Both the position numbers and the translations under genes were made by a program. From an uncultured bacterium (GTDB lineage Bacteria > Hydrogenedentota > Hydrogenedentia > Hydrogenedentales > Hydrogenedentaceae), in assembly GCA_937124615.1 (NCBI GenBank), contig CAKZKR010000019.1, positions 1 through 64,000 on the forward strand: 64,000 bases of DNA, in the 5' to 3' direction. Shown here piece by piece: positions 43,845 through 53,585 of this stretch. The notes beneath the pieces are model-generated. The model was given only the letters and a program-made list of their open reading frames with translations, ran no database searches and was not told the DNA's origin. Positions within the stretch are counted from its first letter, which is position 1. Each line of letters starts with the position of its first letter.

Positions 43845-44606
43845 TTATTCATGTAGTAGGGCCACTTTTGGATTGTCAAAAGGTATCCAGATAGAGAAGC
43901 CATCTTCAGGCGTATATTTTAGCGAGCCATTGTGTTCATCTATCATTTTGGCTGCGATGGGTAATCCTAATCCGAGATGCCAGAGGTTTTTTGTGGTTGT
44001 GTATTGAGTAAAGGCCTTTTCTAGGAAATCTGAAGGAATAGGTGGTCCGTTATCCTTGATAGATATGGTAATCCCGTCGTTGTCACTTTGGGAGGTTGCT
44101 TTTATTGTTCGTGGGTCGTTTTCATCATTCGGATCTTTTAATTCTAAATTTTCTTCTGCGTTTTTTATAATATGAATCAAAGCCAGTTGTATCCGCGGAA
44201 GGTCCATAACAATGGGTCTTGTATCGGGTTCAAGATCTTTTTCAACATTTATTTTCAGTATTTTATGATAGTATTTTCTCAATCGGAAGACGGTGTCTAT
44301 AAGTTCGGATACTTCTACAAGTGTTATAAGAGTATCTCTAGTTCGTGAAATGGTGTTTAATCCGTTCATAAGTGTGGAGCAATCTTGAACGCACTCAACG
44401 ATTTTACCCAACATCCGATGGCTTTCTTCTCCTGGGGATGTGTCCATTTGAAGTAGTTCTGCGTAGGCCATAATGGCACCTAAATAATTATTGGTGTCAT
44501 GGATTACGCTATTGATACATAATCCTGCTGTGGCTAATCGATGAAGTTTTTCAATGCGCTCTTCTATGTTGGACAAATTGTTTTTTGAGAAATTATCCTC
44601 TAGCAC
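43845..44606 (-). CDS. Orphan histidine kinase without sensor domain
   Basis: A 253-residue kinase. H36 in NSVIHDTNNYLGAI is the phospho-acceptor (HDxxN type). The HATPase domain has HIIKNAEENLE (N box), KDNGPPIP (G1), FTQYTTTKNLWHLGLGLPIA (F and G2 boxes) and a C-terminal DGFSIWIPF strand. No membrane segment or sensor domain precedes the H box beyond 30 residues, so input must come through protein contact. No response regulator is adjacent. Start is GTG 44606 with CGGGAG upstream. Confidence 0.85.
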   Translation of the reverse strand: MLEDNFSKNNLSNIEERIEKLHRLATAGLCINSVIHDTNNYLGAIMAYAELLQMDTSPGEESHRMLGKIVECVQDCSTLMNGLNTISRTRDTLITLVEVSELIDTVFRLRKYYHKILKINVEKDLEPDTRPIVMDLPRIQLALIHIIKNAEENLELKDPNDENDPRTIKATSQSDNDGITISIKDNGPPIPSDFLEKAFTQYTTTKNLWHLGLGLPIAAKMIDEHNGSLKYTPEDGFSIWIPFDNPKVALLHE

Positions 44607-44703
44607 TCTTTAACTCCCGGAGTTGGTGTTCTGTTGTTAAATATTTGTTAAAGTTTAATATTTTAATCAGAGAGTTTTCAAAAAAGTATATGTAGTAAGG
44701 TGT

Positions 44704-45945
44704 TTAGGAATTGTTACTGAAGCGAGCAACAACAGCACCTGCAAATTCACTGCATTTTACCTCTTGTGCGCCTGTTGTTAGTCTTGCGAAGTCATAAGTT
44801 ACAATTCGGTCCTGGTAAGTTTTTGTCAATGCGCGGATAATGACATCAACGACTTCGTTCCAGCCGATGTACTCAAACATCATAACGCCGGAGAGGATAA
44901 GGCTACTCGGATTTACTTTATCTAAATTTGCATATTTGGGTGCGGTTCCGTGTGTTGCTTCGAAAATAGCATAACCATTTTCATAATTAATGTTTGCACC
45001 GGGAGCAATACCAATTCCACCTACTTGTGCGGCTATGGCATCGCTTATATAATCTCCATTCAGGTTCATTGTAGCAACGACATCAAATTCCCGTGGACGT
45101 GTTAGTATTTGTTGTAGGAAAATATCTGCAATGGTGTCTTTGACGAGTAGTTTGTTGCCGGGATTTCCGTTGCAATCATTCCAGCAAACGGCAGAATCTG
45201 CAAATTCTTCTCGAACCAATTCGTAGCCCCAATTCAGGAAGGCCCCTTCGGTATATTTCATAATGTTGCCTTTATGGACAAGAGTTACGGAGTTTCGTCC
45301 GTGGGCTAATGCATATTGGATTGCAGAACGGATAAGGCGTTTTGAACCTGTTTCGCTTATAGGTTTAATACCAATTCCTGAATCGGGTTTGATGTTCCAA
45401 CCAAATTCTTTTTTACAGAAGTCAATTATTTTTTTTGCTTGCTCGGACCGGGTAGGAAATTCGAAGCCTGCATAAACATCTTCGGTGTTTTCACGGAATA
45501 TTACTACATTAATGTCTTCAGGGTTTTTTACCGGACTGGGAACACCGGGAAAATAACGAACAGGTCGAACGCAGGCGAATAAATCCAGCATCTGCCGTAG
45601 TGTTACATTCAGACTTCGAAAACCTCCTCCTATGGGTGTTGTTAAGGGGCCTTTGACTGCAATTTGGTATTCACGAATTTTCTCGAGCGTTTCTTCGGGT
45701 AGATATGTATTGGCTAATTTGTTTGCTTTTTCACCTGCGTATAATTCCATCCACGCTATTTTTCTTTTATCCCCGTAACAAAATTCAACAGCAGAATCGA
45801 ATAGGTGTTTAGATGCTTTCCATATATCGGGTCCTGTGCCGTCTCCTTCGATAAATCCGATAATAGGATGGTCTGGTGTCTGAATGATACCCTCTTTGAA
45901 GATGATTTTTTCTCCGTCAGGAACCTGAATCAAACCTGTTTTCAT
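44704..45945 (-). CDS. icd: Isocitrate dehydrogenase, NADP type
   Basis: Oxidises isocitrate to 2-oxoglutarate. [25 protein letters not shown] carries the substrate-binding Ser and Arg residues, in two adjacent stretches. [11 protein letters not shown] and the K-x-x-N region [21 protein letters not shown] are conserved. [21 protein letters not shown] has the Lys-Tyr pair that selects NADP in the E. coli enzyme. The length of 413 is the bacterial Icd type. GAGGAGA lies 6 bases from the ATG. Confidence 0.96.
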   Translation of the reverse strand: MKTGLIQVPDGEKIIFKEGIIQTPDHPIIGFIEGDGTGPDIWKASKHLFDSAVEFCYGDKRKIAWMELYAGEKANKLANTYLPEETLEKIREYQIAVKGPLTTPIGGGFRSLNVTLRQMLDLFACVRPVRYFPGVPSPVKNPEDINVVIFRENTEDVYAGFEFPTRSEQAKKIIDFCKKEFGWNIKPDSGIGIKPISETGSKRLIRSAIQYALAHGRNSVTLVHKGNIMKYTEGAFLNWGYELVREEFADSAVCWNDCNGNPGNKLLVKDTIADIFLQQILTRPREFDVVATMNLNGDYISDAIAAQVGGIGIAPGANINYENGYAIFEATHGTAPKYANLDKVNPSSLILSGVMMFEYIGWNEVVDVIIRALTKTYQDRIVTYDFARLTTGAQEVKCSEFAGAVVARFSNNS

Positions 45946-46035
45946 GTTTTATTCTCCTCTGTATATTTATTCGATTTTGAGAAAAAACAACTCTACTGTT
46001 TTTTTGACAATCTTTCTCTATTTTTTATTGTGAAT

Positions 46036-47640
46036 TTATTGTTTGTTGTTTGTATTGTTTTCAGGTAAGGACAGGAGTCGTGCTTCTAAAATGTGAGGGA
46101 GTTTTACGCAATCCTGTATGACATCATCGCTTAGGGGTTGGTCAAGGTTGAGGACGGTAAGGGCCAGACCTCCTTTGATATCCCGTCCTAACATTAAATT
46201 GGCGATATTTACACCTGCTTCACCAATACGGGTGCAAAGCCGGCCTATTACAAGGGGCTTATCTTCATTTCTGCAAACCAGCATGTATCCTTCTGGTTTT
46301 GCATCTACCCGCATCCCATCAATACTACAGATTCTTGCATCGGTTTTATGGAACAATGTTCCTGTAACAGTGTGTGTTTCCTGGTCTGTTTCTACGCGAA
46401 GTGAAATTTCAAAAGCATAGTTGGAGGGACGGGCTGTTTTTCGTTCATGGCATTCAATTCCTCGTTCTTTAATTTGAACTGGGGCACTAATCATGTTGAC
46501 GGTTTCAACTAATGGCTTCAAGAAACCGGTTAAGATTGCTGATGTGATGGGATAGGTATCTGTTACTCCTATTTCGCCTGCATATTCGATTTGTAGGGAT
46601 GTAGGTCGTCCCCGGGTATATAACGACTGGAACATTCCAAGGCGTTCTCCCAGGTCAATAAGAGGTTGTAGTGCTTTTCTTGTTTCGGGGTCGATACTGG
46701 GGACATTTACAGCATTAACGATAGCACCTGTTGTTAAAAAGTCTACCATTTGTTTTGCAATGTCGACGGCTACAACAACTTGTGCTTCTTCTGTTGAAGC
46801 GGCTAAGTGAGGTGTCAATATTACATTGTCTAAACCTAAGAAAGGATTGTTTACCGGAGGTTCGGAAGTGAAAACATCAAGGGCGGCACCTGCAATTATT
46901 TTTTCTCGTAAGGCTGTTGCTAAGTCTTCTTCGTTTACGATGCCTCCACGAGCACAATTTACGATACGACAGTTGGGTTTCATTTGTTTTAACTGTTCTA
47001 AGCGAATCATGTTGTTTGTTTTTTCTGTTTTGGGGGTATGAATGGAAATGAAGTCGGACTGTTTGATAAGTTCTTCGAGGTTAACCAATTCTACACCTAA
47101 TGCCTCTGCCTTCAGGGGGGTTAAAATTGGATCATGAGCGATAACTTTCATTTCAAATGCTAATGCCCGTTTTGCAACGGCTCCTCCAATTCTGCCTACA
47201 CCAACTATCCCCAAGGTTTTGCCTCGTAATTCAACGCCCATGTATTTTTTGCGGTCCCATTTTCCTGCCATCATAGAATCATGGGCCGAAGGGATGTTTC
47301 GACAAAGGGCTAATAATAAAGCGAATGTATGTTCACAAGCGGATATTGTATTTCCACCGGGTGTGTTCATTACGACAATACCCATTTGTGTGGCAGAATC
47401 TTTGTCAATATTGTCTGTTCCTGCACCCGCTCTACCGACTACTTTCAGGTTTTTTGCATGGGATAGTGCTTCTTTTGTTACTTTTGTAGCACTTCGAACA
47501 ACTAAACCGTCGTAATTTTCAATGATTTGAGCTAATTCTTCGGGTTTTTGTGGGGGTTTTATATCAACATTGAATCCAGCCTGTTTGAATACTTCGATAC
47601 CTTCTTCACTCAAATTATCTAAAATAAGAACTCTTGGCAT
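46036..47640 (-). CDS. serA: D-3-phosphoglycerate dehydrogenase
   Basis: First step of serine synthesis. The 534-residue length marks the long form: catalytic/NAD domains, an intervening substrate-binding (ASB) domain and a C-terminal ACT domain. VGRAGAGTDNIDKDSA, the Rossmann turn GKTLGIVGVGRIGGAVAKRA, NCARGGIVNEEDL (with catalytic Arg) and ILTPHLAAST (with the catalytic His) are present. The ACT part is near residues 455-530 (RNEDKPLVIGRLCTRIGEAG). Serine feedback through ACT is a family expectation. AAAGGAA precedes the ATG. Confidence 0.96.
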   Translation of the reverse strand: MPRVLILDNLSEEGIEVFKQAGFNVDIKPPQKPEELAQIIENYDGLVVRSATKVTKEALSHAKNLKVVGRAGAGTDNIDKDSATQMGIVVMNTPGGNTISACEHTFALLLALCRNIPSAHDSMMAGKWDRKKYMGVELRGKTLGIVGVGRIGGAVAKRALAFEMKVIAHDPILTPLKAEALGVELVNLEELIKQSDFISIHTPKTEKTNNMIRLEQLKQMKPNCRIVNCARGGIVNEEDLATALREKIIAGAALDVFTSEPPVNNPFLGLDNVILTPHLAASTEEAQVVVAVDIAKQMVDFLTTGAIVNAVNVPSIDPETRKALQPLIDLGERLGMFQSLYTRGRPTSLQIEYAGEIGVTDTYPITSAILTGFLKPLVETVNMISAPVQIKERGIECHERKTARPSNYAFEISLRVETDQETHTVTGTLFHKTDARICSIDGMRVDAKPEGYMLVCRNEDKPLVIGRLCTRIGEAGVNIANLMLGRDIKGGLALTVLNLDQPLSDDVIQDCVKLPHILEARLLSLPENNTNNKQ

Positions 47641-48024
47641 TTTTTTATTCCTTTCTTTGATTCGATACCCGATTGCTTTGCCCAGATTTATTAATTGATT
47701 TTATAGTTTATCAAAACTAATGCTGTTTTCACAAATTATAAAATTATAATCTCTGATTAAAAGTAATTATTATTATGTAACTATAGAAGTTGTGGTTGAT
47801 AGTAATAACTCTGAATGGGTTAAATGACTTTTATAACTGTTTTTTTTATTTATTCAGGTCTGTTGTTAATAAGGTCCTTTTGCTCATGTTTTACAAAGGG
47901 TGTTTATTAAGATTATCTATTCACAGGGTCTAAAGAGAATGTATAGAATGAATGGTTTTTATGTTAATGGAAATCTGTCTTAATAGGGATAGAGGCTGTC
48001 ATGGTTTGGCAAGTTGTTCTTGCT
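47641..48024 (-). other. 384-base intergenic region before serA
   Basis: Two minus-strand genes flank it: the metallopeptidase-like gene starts far upstream and ends at 48025, and serA starts at 47640. A minus-strand TTTGATAAACT element about 57-67 bases before serA matches the -10 seen at 10188-10193 and could be a serA promoter, with only a weak -35 (TTGTGA). No RNA gene, strong hairpin or ribosome-bound small frame is seen in the rest. Confidence 0.4.
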
Positions 48025-49749
48025 TTATTTTTCCGGTTCAGATTTTTTTTGGGAGACGAGAAGTAAAAGCATTCCTATTAAAATAAAGTCAAATAATGAT
48101 TTTGTAAGTGGAAAGCTTTTTTTACATCCGCATATACCGTTTGTGGAACCGTTCTCACCCTCAGGAGTAGGTGCCCCTTCTGGATAACCTTCGTTATTCA
48201 TGCCTTCTGTTGTTTGTCCTTCTGTTGTATTTCCTTCTGTTGCTCCTTCATGAGTTCCTTCATTGGATCCTTCAGATGTCCCTTCACCTTCCTGGGGTTG
48301 GATATGTCCCGCAAATGTGGTTTGAATGCTATTTGAGCATAGTTGGGGTCCCGTTTTCCGAAACATTGCTTTTGAGGTTATCTGGCAGGAACTTTGCATG
48401 TTTGAGGGAATCTCCACAATAAAACTGAAACTGAAAGGGAAGGACGGTATGCTAATCCATGCGAAATCAAAGGGGTCTATTCCGTTGGATGTTTCTTTGT
48501 CTGATGTGGGATATACTGCAGGTGTGTTTCCGGAAATCAGACTTTTGAATTTCCAACCGACGGGGAAAAGTGAAGATACCCCTAATGCCAGTATTTGTTC
48601 CGATGTATTTTTTGTTAGGTTAACTTTAACTGTAATTGCTTTTCCAGGAACATAATAGGAGGTTGTGCCGTGAACATAAACTCCTTCTCCCGATATTTCC
48701 TGTGTGATGGAAATGTCATTTGTAATCTGGCAATCCAATGGTCCTTCACCTTCTGAATAGGGGAGTTGAATGTTTGAATAGCCAATTGATTTTAGGGCGC
48801 ATAGGTCTGCGGTAGTGTATTCGCGAATAATTGTTCCTGCGGTATATTGTGGGTTCATAACGGCATTGTTTATACCGGTTCTGTCGGGGTCCCAGTGGTT
48901 CAAACTTGTTCCGTCAAGGAAGGGGTCCGGGGAATATATGGCAAGTCCGTCACTTCCAAAGAAAGTCTCTATGAATGAAGATTTAAAAACCAATTGGTTG
49001 CTTGTGGTATCTGCTGGAACACCTTTGAAAGTAGGAGGAGAACCCTCAAAAAGAGCTAAGTTACCTTTATATATGAATTGGTCGAATACGGTATAAAGAT
49101 ATTTATTATCGGGTGTGGTGGAAGTTTGTCCGTTCTGTTTTACAAAAGATAGGAATCCGAATCCATGTGTAAATTCGTGAATAAGAATGGATAGTAAATC
49201 GAGTTGGTTGCTTGCTGGTGTGTTGTTATTTGGGTCTTCATAAAAATTTCTACCAAAATCGACGGTTAATTGAATTTCTGATATGTTGGCCACAGGTTTT
49301 GTTCCATTAAGGAGCCTTAATTGGGAAAAACAGCGACTAAAAGTTGTCTGGTTCCCAAAAATGTAACTTCCAGCGAATGCTATGGCACCAGTTCCATCGT
49401 TTTCACTTACCTCAACAAGGATGTCTATAGTGCCTGAGGTCCTCAGTATATTGGAAATATAATTTAAAGCCGTTTTGAGACATTCTTTGCGATTGGGATG
49501 GTTTGTGTCGTTAAAGCCATTTCCGGCTGGGTCGCAATATGCGATGTTGTATGTAATGAAACTGGTAGAGAATACCTCTGGAGTTATTCCGTCCGGATAC
49601 CATGTGGCTTGTTCTAATTTTTGTGGAAGTACTTCTTGAACGATACCTGCGTCAGGGGCAATAAAAAAGATTTTTTCTGAGAACGATGTGGTCTGGAAGA
49701 ATAAAGAAGTAATGGAAGCAATGATAACGATTTTAATTAAGTTTTTCAT
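48025..49749 (-). CDS. Secreted zinc-metalloprotease-like protein with EGE linker and CGC anchor
   Basis: A signal peptide (1-24) is followed by a domain with LSILIHEFTHGFGFLSF near residue 190. HExxH and the following Gly fit a zincin, but the usual third His is a Ser here. Residues about 340-470 form a beta domain shared with the neighbour at 49753-50445. After this come an Glu/Gly/Thr-rich linker (EGTSEGSNEGTHEG and similar), a CGC, a hydrophobic helix (FDFILIGMLLLLV) and basic residues: the same tail type as the protein at 9177. It probably acts at the cell surface. Confidence 0.75.
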   Translation of the reverse strand: MKNLIKIVIIASITSLFFQTTSFSEKIFFIAPDAGIVQEVLPQKLEQATWYPDGITPEVFSTSFITYNIAYCDPAGNGFNDTNHPNRKECLKTALNYISNILRTSGTIDILVEVSENDGTGAIAFAGSYIFGNQTTFSRCFSQLRLLNGTKPVANISEIQLTVDFGRNFYEDPNNNTPASNQLDLLSILIHEFTHGFGFLSFVKQNGQTSTTPDNKYLYTVFDQFIYKGNLALFEGSPPTFKGVPADTTSNQLVFKSSFIETFFGSDGLAIYSPDPFLDGTSLNHWDPDRTGINNAVMNPQYTAGTIIREYTTADLCALKSIGYSNIQLPYSEGEGPLDCQITNDISITQEISGEGVYVHGTTSYYVPGKAITVKVNLTKNTSEQILALGVSSLFPVGWKFKSLISGNTPAVYPTSDKETSNGIDPFDFAWISIPSFPFSFSFIVEIPSNMQSSCQITSKAMFRKTGPQLCSNSIQTTFAGHIQPQEGEGTSEGSNEGTHEGATEGNTTEGQTTEGMNNEGYPEGAPTPEGENGSTNGICGCKKSFPLTKSLFDFILIGMLLLLVSQKKSEPEK

Positions 49750-49752
49750 AGG

Positions 49753-50445
49753 TTAACGATTCCTTCTATTGTTTTTTGTGGAAATGCCCAAAGTTCCGAT
49801 GATAACGAATATAAAAAGGAGATCCAGAATGAATTTTTTTGCTTGATTTTTTGGGTCAGAATCATCTGGGTTACAACCTTTTATAATCCGTTGCATGCAA
49901 TTGAGTTTTTCTCCTTCTCCTTCTCCTTCTTGTGGGATTATTGCTTCTTCAAAGGAGGTTTGTGCAGTTTTGGAGGTCAATTGACCACCGGTGTAGCGAT
50001 ACAAGGACTGTGATTTGATTTGTACAGCCCCTTGTGAATCGGAGGGGATGTTTACACTAAAGGTAAAGTTAAATGGGAAGGAGGGAGTCATTACCCATGC
50101 AAACTCAAAGGGTGTGGTTCCATCGGAAACTTTGGCCGGTTGAGGATATACCGCAGGGGCATTAGTTTTTGTCGAAATTCCCTGAAATTGCCAGCCTTGA
50201 GGGACAAAACATTGTAATCCTAATGCAAGGACATTTTCAGTGGAGTTATTAGCAAAAGAGATGGTGATATTTATAGATTTTCCCGGTATATAATAGTTAA
50301 GGTTGTCGGATGTGTATAACCCTTCTCCGGAAACTTGTTGTGTGATTACAACCTCTGCTTCAATAGATTTAATGGATATAGTTAATAAAATAAGAAACAA
50401 AAAAAATATTATATTTTTTTTGCTTATGTTTTGTTGACGGGACAT
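49753..50445 (-). CDS. Secreted paralogue-domain protein with EGEGE linker and membrane anchor
   Basis: The signal peptide has a long n-region and IIFFLFLILLTISI. The mature part is a single beta domain closely like the C-terminal part of the next gene's protein: TQQVSGEGLYTSDNLNYYIPGK, ALGLQCFVPQGWQF, PFEFAWVMTPSFPF and TSKTAQTSFEEAIIPQ. The tail has EGEGEGEK, C-x-x-x-x-x-x-C, a hydrophobic helix and TKNNRRNR. I start at ATG 50445, which has AGGA 8 bases upstream; ATG 50463 and TTG 50484 have no site. The two genes are 3 bases apart and surely arose by partial duplication. Confidence 0.72.
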   Translation of the reverse strand: MSRQQNISKKNIIFFLFLILLTISIKSIEAEVVITQQVSGEGLYTSDNLNYYIPGKSINITISFANNSTENVLALGLQCFVPQGWQFQGISTKTNAPAVYPQPAKVSDGTTPFEFAWVMTPSFPFNFTFSVNIPSDSQGAVQIKSQSLYRYTGGQLTSKTAQTSFEEAIIPQEGEGEGEKLNCMQRIIKGCNPDDSDPKNQAKKFILDLLFIFVIIGTLGISTKNNRRNR

Positions 50446-50511
50446 AAATAAATTCCTATTCATTTTTTTTATAATATTATACAATTTCTGGAGGAATTTT
50501 GTTGGAAAAAC

Positions 50512-51723
50512 TTATTTTTTATTTAGTATTTGGGTAATTCGGTTAAAAATGCGGTGGGTTAGTTCACTTTTGGGGATGTATTCTGGTTTTTCATCTTGAG
50601 AATTCGGGGTTATCATAAGAGCGTATACATAATCTGACCCGAAGGCACAGTTTTCTCCCCCTACCTGATTGGCGACAATTAAATCCAGATTTTTTCGTTT
50701 GAGTTTTTCCTGAGCATATTCGATAAGATGATGCGTTTCTGCAGCAAATCCTACGGTAATCTGGTTTGGTCTTTTTATTTCGCCCAGTTTTTTTATTATA
50801 TCGGGATTGGGTATTAGTTCCAGATGATGCATAGAACCGTTTTGTTTATGTTTTTCATCGGCAGGGTTCTTGATAGAGTAGTCTGCGACCGCAGCAGAGC
50901 CGATAAAAATATCGTAGTCAGCAAATCTTTTAATAACCTCTTCGTACATTTCGTTAGCGGTTCGAACAAGGACTGTTTCTGCGAGATAGGGCAAAGGCTC
51001 AGAAACCGGTCCAGATATGACGGTAACCTGTGCACCTCTTCGCAGGGCTTCTACAGCCAGAGCTTTTCCCATTTTTCCTGAGGAGCGATTGGAAATATAT
51101 CTTACAGGGTCGATAGGCTCCTGAGTGGGTCCACTGGTGATAAGAATTTTTTTTCCTTTGAAGTCTTTTAATGGATTTATTAATATGTCTGCATATTCAA
51201 AAATATGGATAGGTTCGGCCATTCGACCGGGACCTATTTCTCCACAGGCCGTTTTGCCTGTTTCGGGACCGATGAAATAATGTCCTCTTTCTTTAAGTAT
51301 TTCTATATTTTTTTGTGTTGCTGGATTTAAATACATTTGTGGATTCATTGCAGGGGCCCAGAGAACAGGAGCATTAGAGGCTAATAGGGCTGTGCTGAGC
51401 CAGTCATCTGCAATTCCGTGTGCAGACTTGGCAATCATATTGGCGGTTGCAGGGGCAATAATGAAAAGGTTTGCTTCATGTGTCAGGGATATGTGGGATA
51501 GGGGGCCTAATTTATAAGGTTCGAACATCCCTGTGATAACTGGGTTTCCAGACAGGCTTTCGAAGGTAGCGGGAGCAATTAGTTTTTGAGAATTTTCTGT
51601 CATTGCTACATAAACTTTGGCTCCACTCTGGGCTATTCGGCTACACAGTTCACACGCTTTGTATGCAGAGATAGAGCCTGTTACGCCTAATAAGACTACC
51701 TTGTTCTGGAAGGGAGAAGACAT
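50512..51723 (-). CDS. coaBC: Bifunctional phosphopantothenoylcysteine decarboxylase / phosphopantothenate-cysteine ligase
   Basis: Two steps of coenzyme A synthesis in one protein. The CoaC half has VTGSISAYKACELCSRI, the PASANT-like IIAPATANMIAKSAHGIADD and PAMNPQMYLNP segments, and a GPGRMAEP. The CoaB half begins KKILITSGPTQEPIDPVRYISNRSSGKMG (in the family's order, about 190-220), then AAVADYSI and VGFAAETH. The length of 403 is standard. It follows rpoZ by 24 bases in a conserved cluster. Confidence 0.95.
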   Translation of the reverse strand: MSSPFQNKVVLLGVTGSISAYKACELCSRIAQSGAKVYVAMTENSQKLIAPATFESLSGNPVITGMFEPYKLGPLSHISLTHEANLFIIAPATANMIAKSAHGIADDWLSTALLASNAPVLWAPAMNPQMYLNPATQKNIEILKERGHYFIGPETGKTACGEIGPGRMAEPIHIFEYADILINPLKDFKGKKILITSGPTQEPIDPVRYISNRSSGKMGKALAVEALRRGAQVTVISGPVSEPLPYLAETVLVRTANEMYEEVIKRFADYDIFIGSAAVADYSIKNPADEKHKQNGSMHHLELIPNPDIIKKLGEIKRPNQITVGFAAETHHLIEYAQEKLKRKNLDLIVANQVGGENCAFGSDYVYALMITPNSQDEKPEYIPKSELTHRIFNRITQILNKK

Positions 51724-51747
51724 TTTTTATAGGATTCCAAATTAAAT

Positions 51748-51963
51748 TTAAATCTCAGTCAGGTCTTCTTTTTCATTTTTACGATAGGTAATTTTCCCTT
51801 CCATGATTTCGTCTATGGCCACCACTGTGGGCTTTTTCTTTTTGCCGAAGCCATGTTTTTCACTTTTGATAATTTGATTAACCCTTTTCGACGCGACATT
51901 TACAAGTCGATAAAGGCTATCAATTTTAGTTCGTAGTTCATCTACATAAAATGGAGCCGGCAT
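51748..51963 (-). CDS. rpoZ: RNA polymerase omega subunit
   Basis: A 71-residue protein. LYRLVNVASKRVNQI (17-31) and PTVVAIDEIMEGKI (45-58) are the two conserved omega blocks. Omega helps fold and stabilise the beta' subunit. Position between gmk and coaBC is the usual one and supports the call. It has one of the better ribosome binding sites, AGGAGG. Confidence 0.9.
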   Translation of the reverse strand: MPAPFYVDELRTKIDSLYRLVNVASKRVNQIIKSEKHGFGKKKKPTVVAIDEIMEGKITYRKNEKEDLTEI

Positions 51964-51985
51964 TTGACAATCCTCCTGTTATTGT

Positions 51986-52579
51986 TTATTCTAAATTAAT
52001 TTCTAATCGATTTGATTTGAGATGTTCAGCACGAATAATGGTGTCCAGGTCGTTTGCGGACTGCTCTACCTCATAATTTACTATAGTATAATCGAAATCA
52101 GACCGTAGTTTCATTTCTTCAAATGCATGTTTTAACCTTTTTTGTATTTTTTCTTTACCTTCTGTACCTCGATTAATTAATCGAGTTTCCATTTCTTTAA
52201 GAGACGGGGGAAGCATAAACACGGTAACAGCCCAGGGAAATTTATTTTTTATACTTTTCATTCCCTGAACATCTAATTCTAATATCAAATCATTTCCGGA
52301 ATGAAGGTGTCGATTGATTTCGGAATATAAAGTCCCATACAGGTTATCATGGACTCTTGCATATTCAACAAATTCGTTGTTCTTTATTTTTTCTTCAAAT
52401 TCGGGTACGGATAGAAAATAATAATCTACTCCGTGTTGTTCTCCTGCTCGCGGTTTTCTTGTGGTTGCGGATATAGATAAAGCGAGGTTTGTCCTTAAAC
52501 TCATCAGGTAGCGAATAACGGTGGTTTTTCCTACTCCTGATGGGGCCGAGACAACTATTATTAGATTTTTCTCTTTCAC
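51986..52579 (-). CDS. gmk: Guanylate kinase
   Basis: Phosphorylates GMP to GDP. The P-loop is SAPSGVGKTTVIRYL (11-25). The GMP site is seen in SATTRKPRAGEQHGVDYYFLS, EFVEYARVHDNLYGTLYSEI and LELDVQGMKSIK. The lid region has RLINRGTEGKEKIQKRL. The 197-residue length is typical. Start is GTG at 52579, 3 bases after the yicC stop, so translation is probably coupled. Confidence 0.95.
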   Translation of the reverse strand: MKEKNLIIVVSAPSGVGKTTVIRYLMSLRTNLALSISATTRKPRAGEQHGVDYYFLSVPEFEEKIKNNEFVEYARVHDNLYGTLYSEINRHLHSGNDLILELDVQGMKSIKNKFPWAVTVFMLPPSLKEMETRLINRGTEGKEKIQKRLKHAFEEMKLRSDFDYTIVNYEVEQSANDLDTIIRAEHLKSNRLEINLE

Positions 52580-52582
52580 TGT

Positions 52583-53455
52583 CTATTCCACATTTTGAAT
52601 TTGTTCACGGATTTTTTCTAATACTGTTTTCATTTGTACTAATTGCCAGGCGAGGTCTGCATCTCTCAGTTTTGCACTTATTGTGTTTAACTCTCTACCG
52701 ATTTCTTGTATGAGGAAGTTCAATGGTTTTCCGTTTTGTTCTGTTTCGAGGAGTTCAAAGGCACGATTCAAATGGGTTTTAACACGATGTATTTCTTCGG
52801 TAATATCTAATTTGTCTGCCCAGAGAATTGTTTCCATTATAATTCGTTCTTCTTTAATTGATGGGTCTATGGAAATTTCGGCAAGTTTTGCTCGAATCCG
52901 TTCCTTTTGTTGTTCTAGCAGTTCGGGGGTTTTTTGTTCAAGGAGGAATATTCCTGAAAGAAGTTCATCAAAATGGTTGTGTGTTTGTTTTTTTATAGCC
53001 TGACCTTCTAATTCCCTTGATTTGTTTAGGTTTTCGATAGTAAGATCGATTAAAGGTTCTGTTTCAGATTTGATTAATTCTATTTCCTCATCTGAGATTG
53101 TAGTCTCAAAAATGCCCGGTAATTGAATAAATGTATTTATTGAGACTTCTTCCTGTGTATTTAGTAATTGTTTTAATGTTTTTATATGTTCTTTGTATTC
53201 TTTGACTGTATTTTCATTAAAAGTAAAAGCAGGTTCTGTTGTTTCTGTGGACTGTCTTCGCATCCAAAAATGAATTTTTCCACGATTTATACTTTGGCGT
53301 ATTTTATCTCTTATAAAAGTTTCAATAGGTCCCCAGGGGGAAGGAACCCGAATGGATATTTCCAGAGACCGGTGATTTACGGAACTTATTTCCAGAGAAA
53401 CGAAGGACCCTCGTATTACTCCGGACGCATTTCCAAACCCCGTCATACTACGCAT
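52583..53455 (-). CDS. yicC: YicC-family endoribonuclease-like protein
   Basis: The N-terminus RSMTGFGNASG and VSLEISSVNHRSLEISIRVPS are the YicC signature. The C-terminal domain has ERIIMETILWADKLDITEEIHRVKTHL and the highly conserved GKPLNFLIQEIGRELNTISAK. YicC members are RNA endonucleases involved in small-RNA turnover in E. coli. The order yicC-gmk-rpoZ-coaBC is common in bacteria. AAGGGG precedes the ATG. Confidence 0.93.
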   Translation of the reverse strand: MRSMTGFGNASGVIRGSFVSLEISSVNHRSLEISIRVPSPWGPIETFIRDKIRQSINRGKIHFWMRRQSTETTEPAFTFNENTVKEYKEHIKTLKQLLNTQEEVSINTFIQLPGIFETTISDEEIELIKSETEPLIDLTIENLNKSRELEGQAIKKQTHNHFDELLSGIFLLEQKTPELLEQQKERIRAKLAEISIDPSIKEERIIMETILWADKLDITEEIHRVKTHLNRAFELLETEQNGKPLNFLIQEIGRELNTISAKLRDADLAWQLVQMKTVLEKIREQIQNVE

Positions 53456-53518
53456 AAGTTACCCCTTCGAAGAAAGACTTTATTCCCAAGAGAATATTCC
53501 TATTTTTCATTTTTCTTT

Positions 53519-53547
53519 TTGTAAGATTGTATTTATTATAATAAAAT
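53519..53547 (+). promoter_or_regulatory. Candidate promoter of the BamE-like lipoprotein gene
   Basis: TTGTAA, 17-base spacer and TAAAAT (53542-53547), followed by a start about 8 bases later and a roughly 30-base leader to the ATG at 53586. The -10 hexamer is the same as in the dnaG and tRNA promoters. Confidence 0.4.
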
Positions 53548-53585
53548 AGATAGGGTTTTAACAATTTGATTTGAGATTGTAATAT

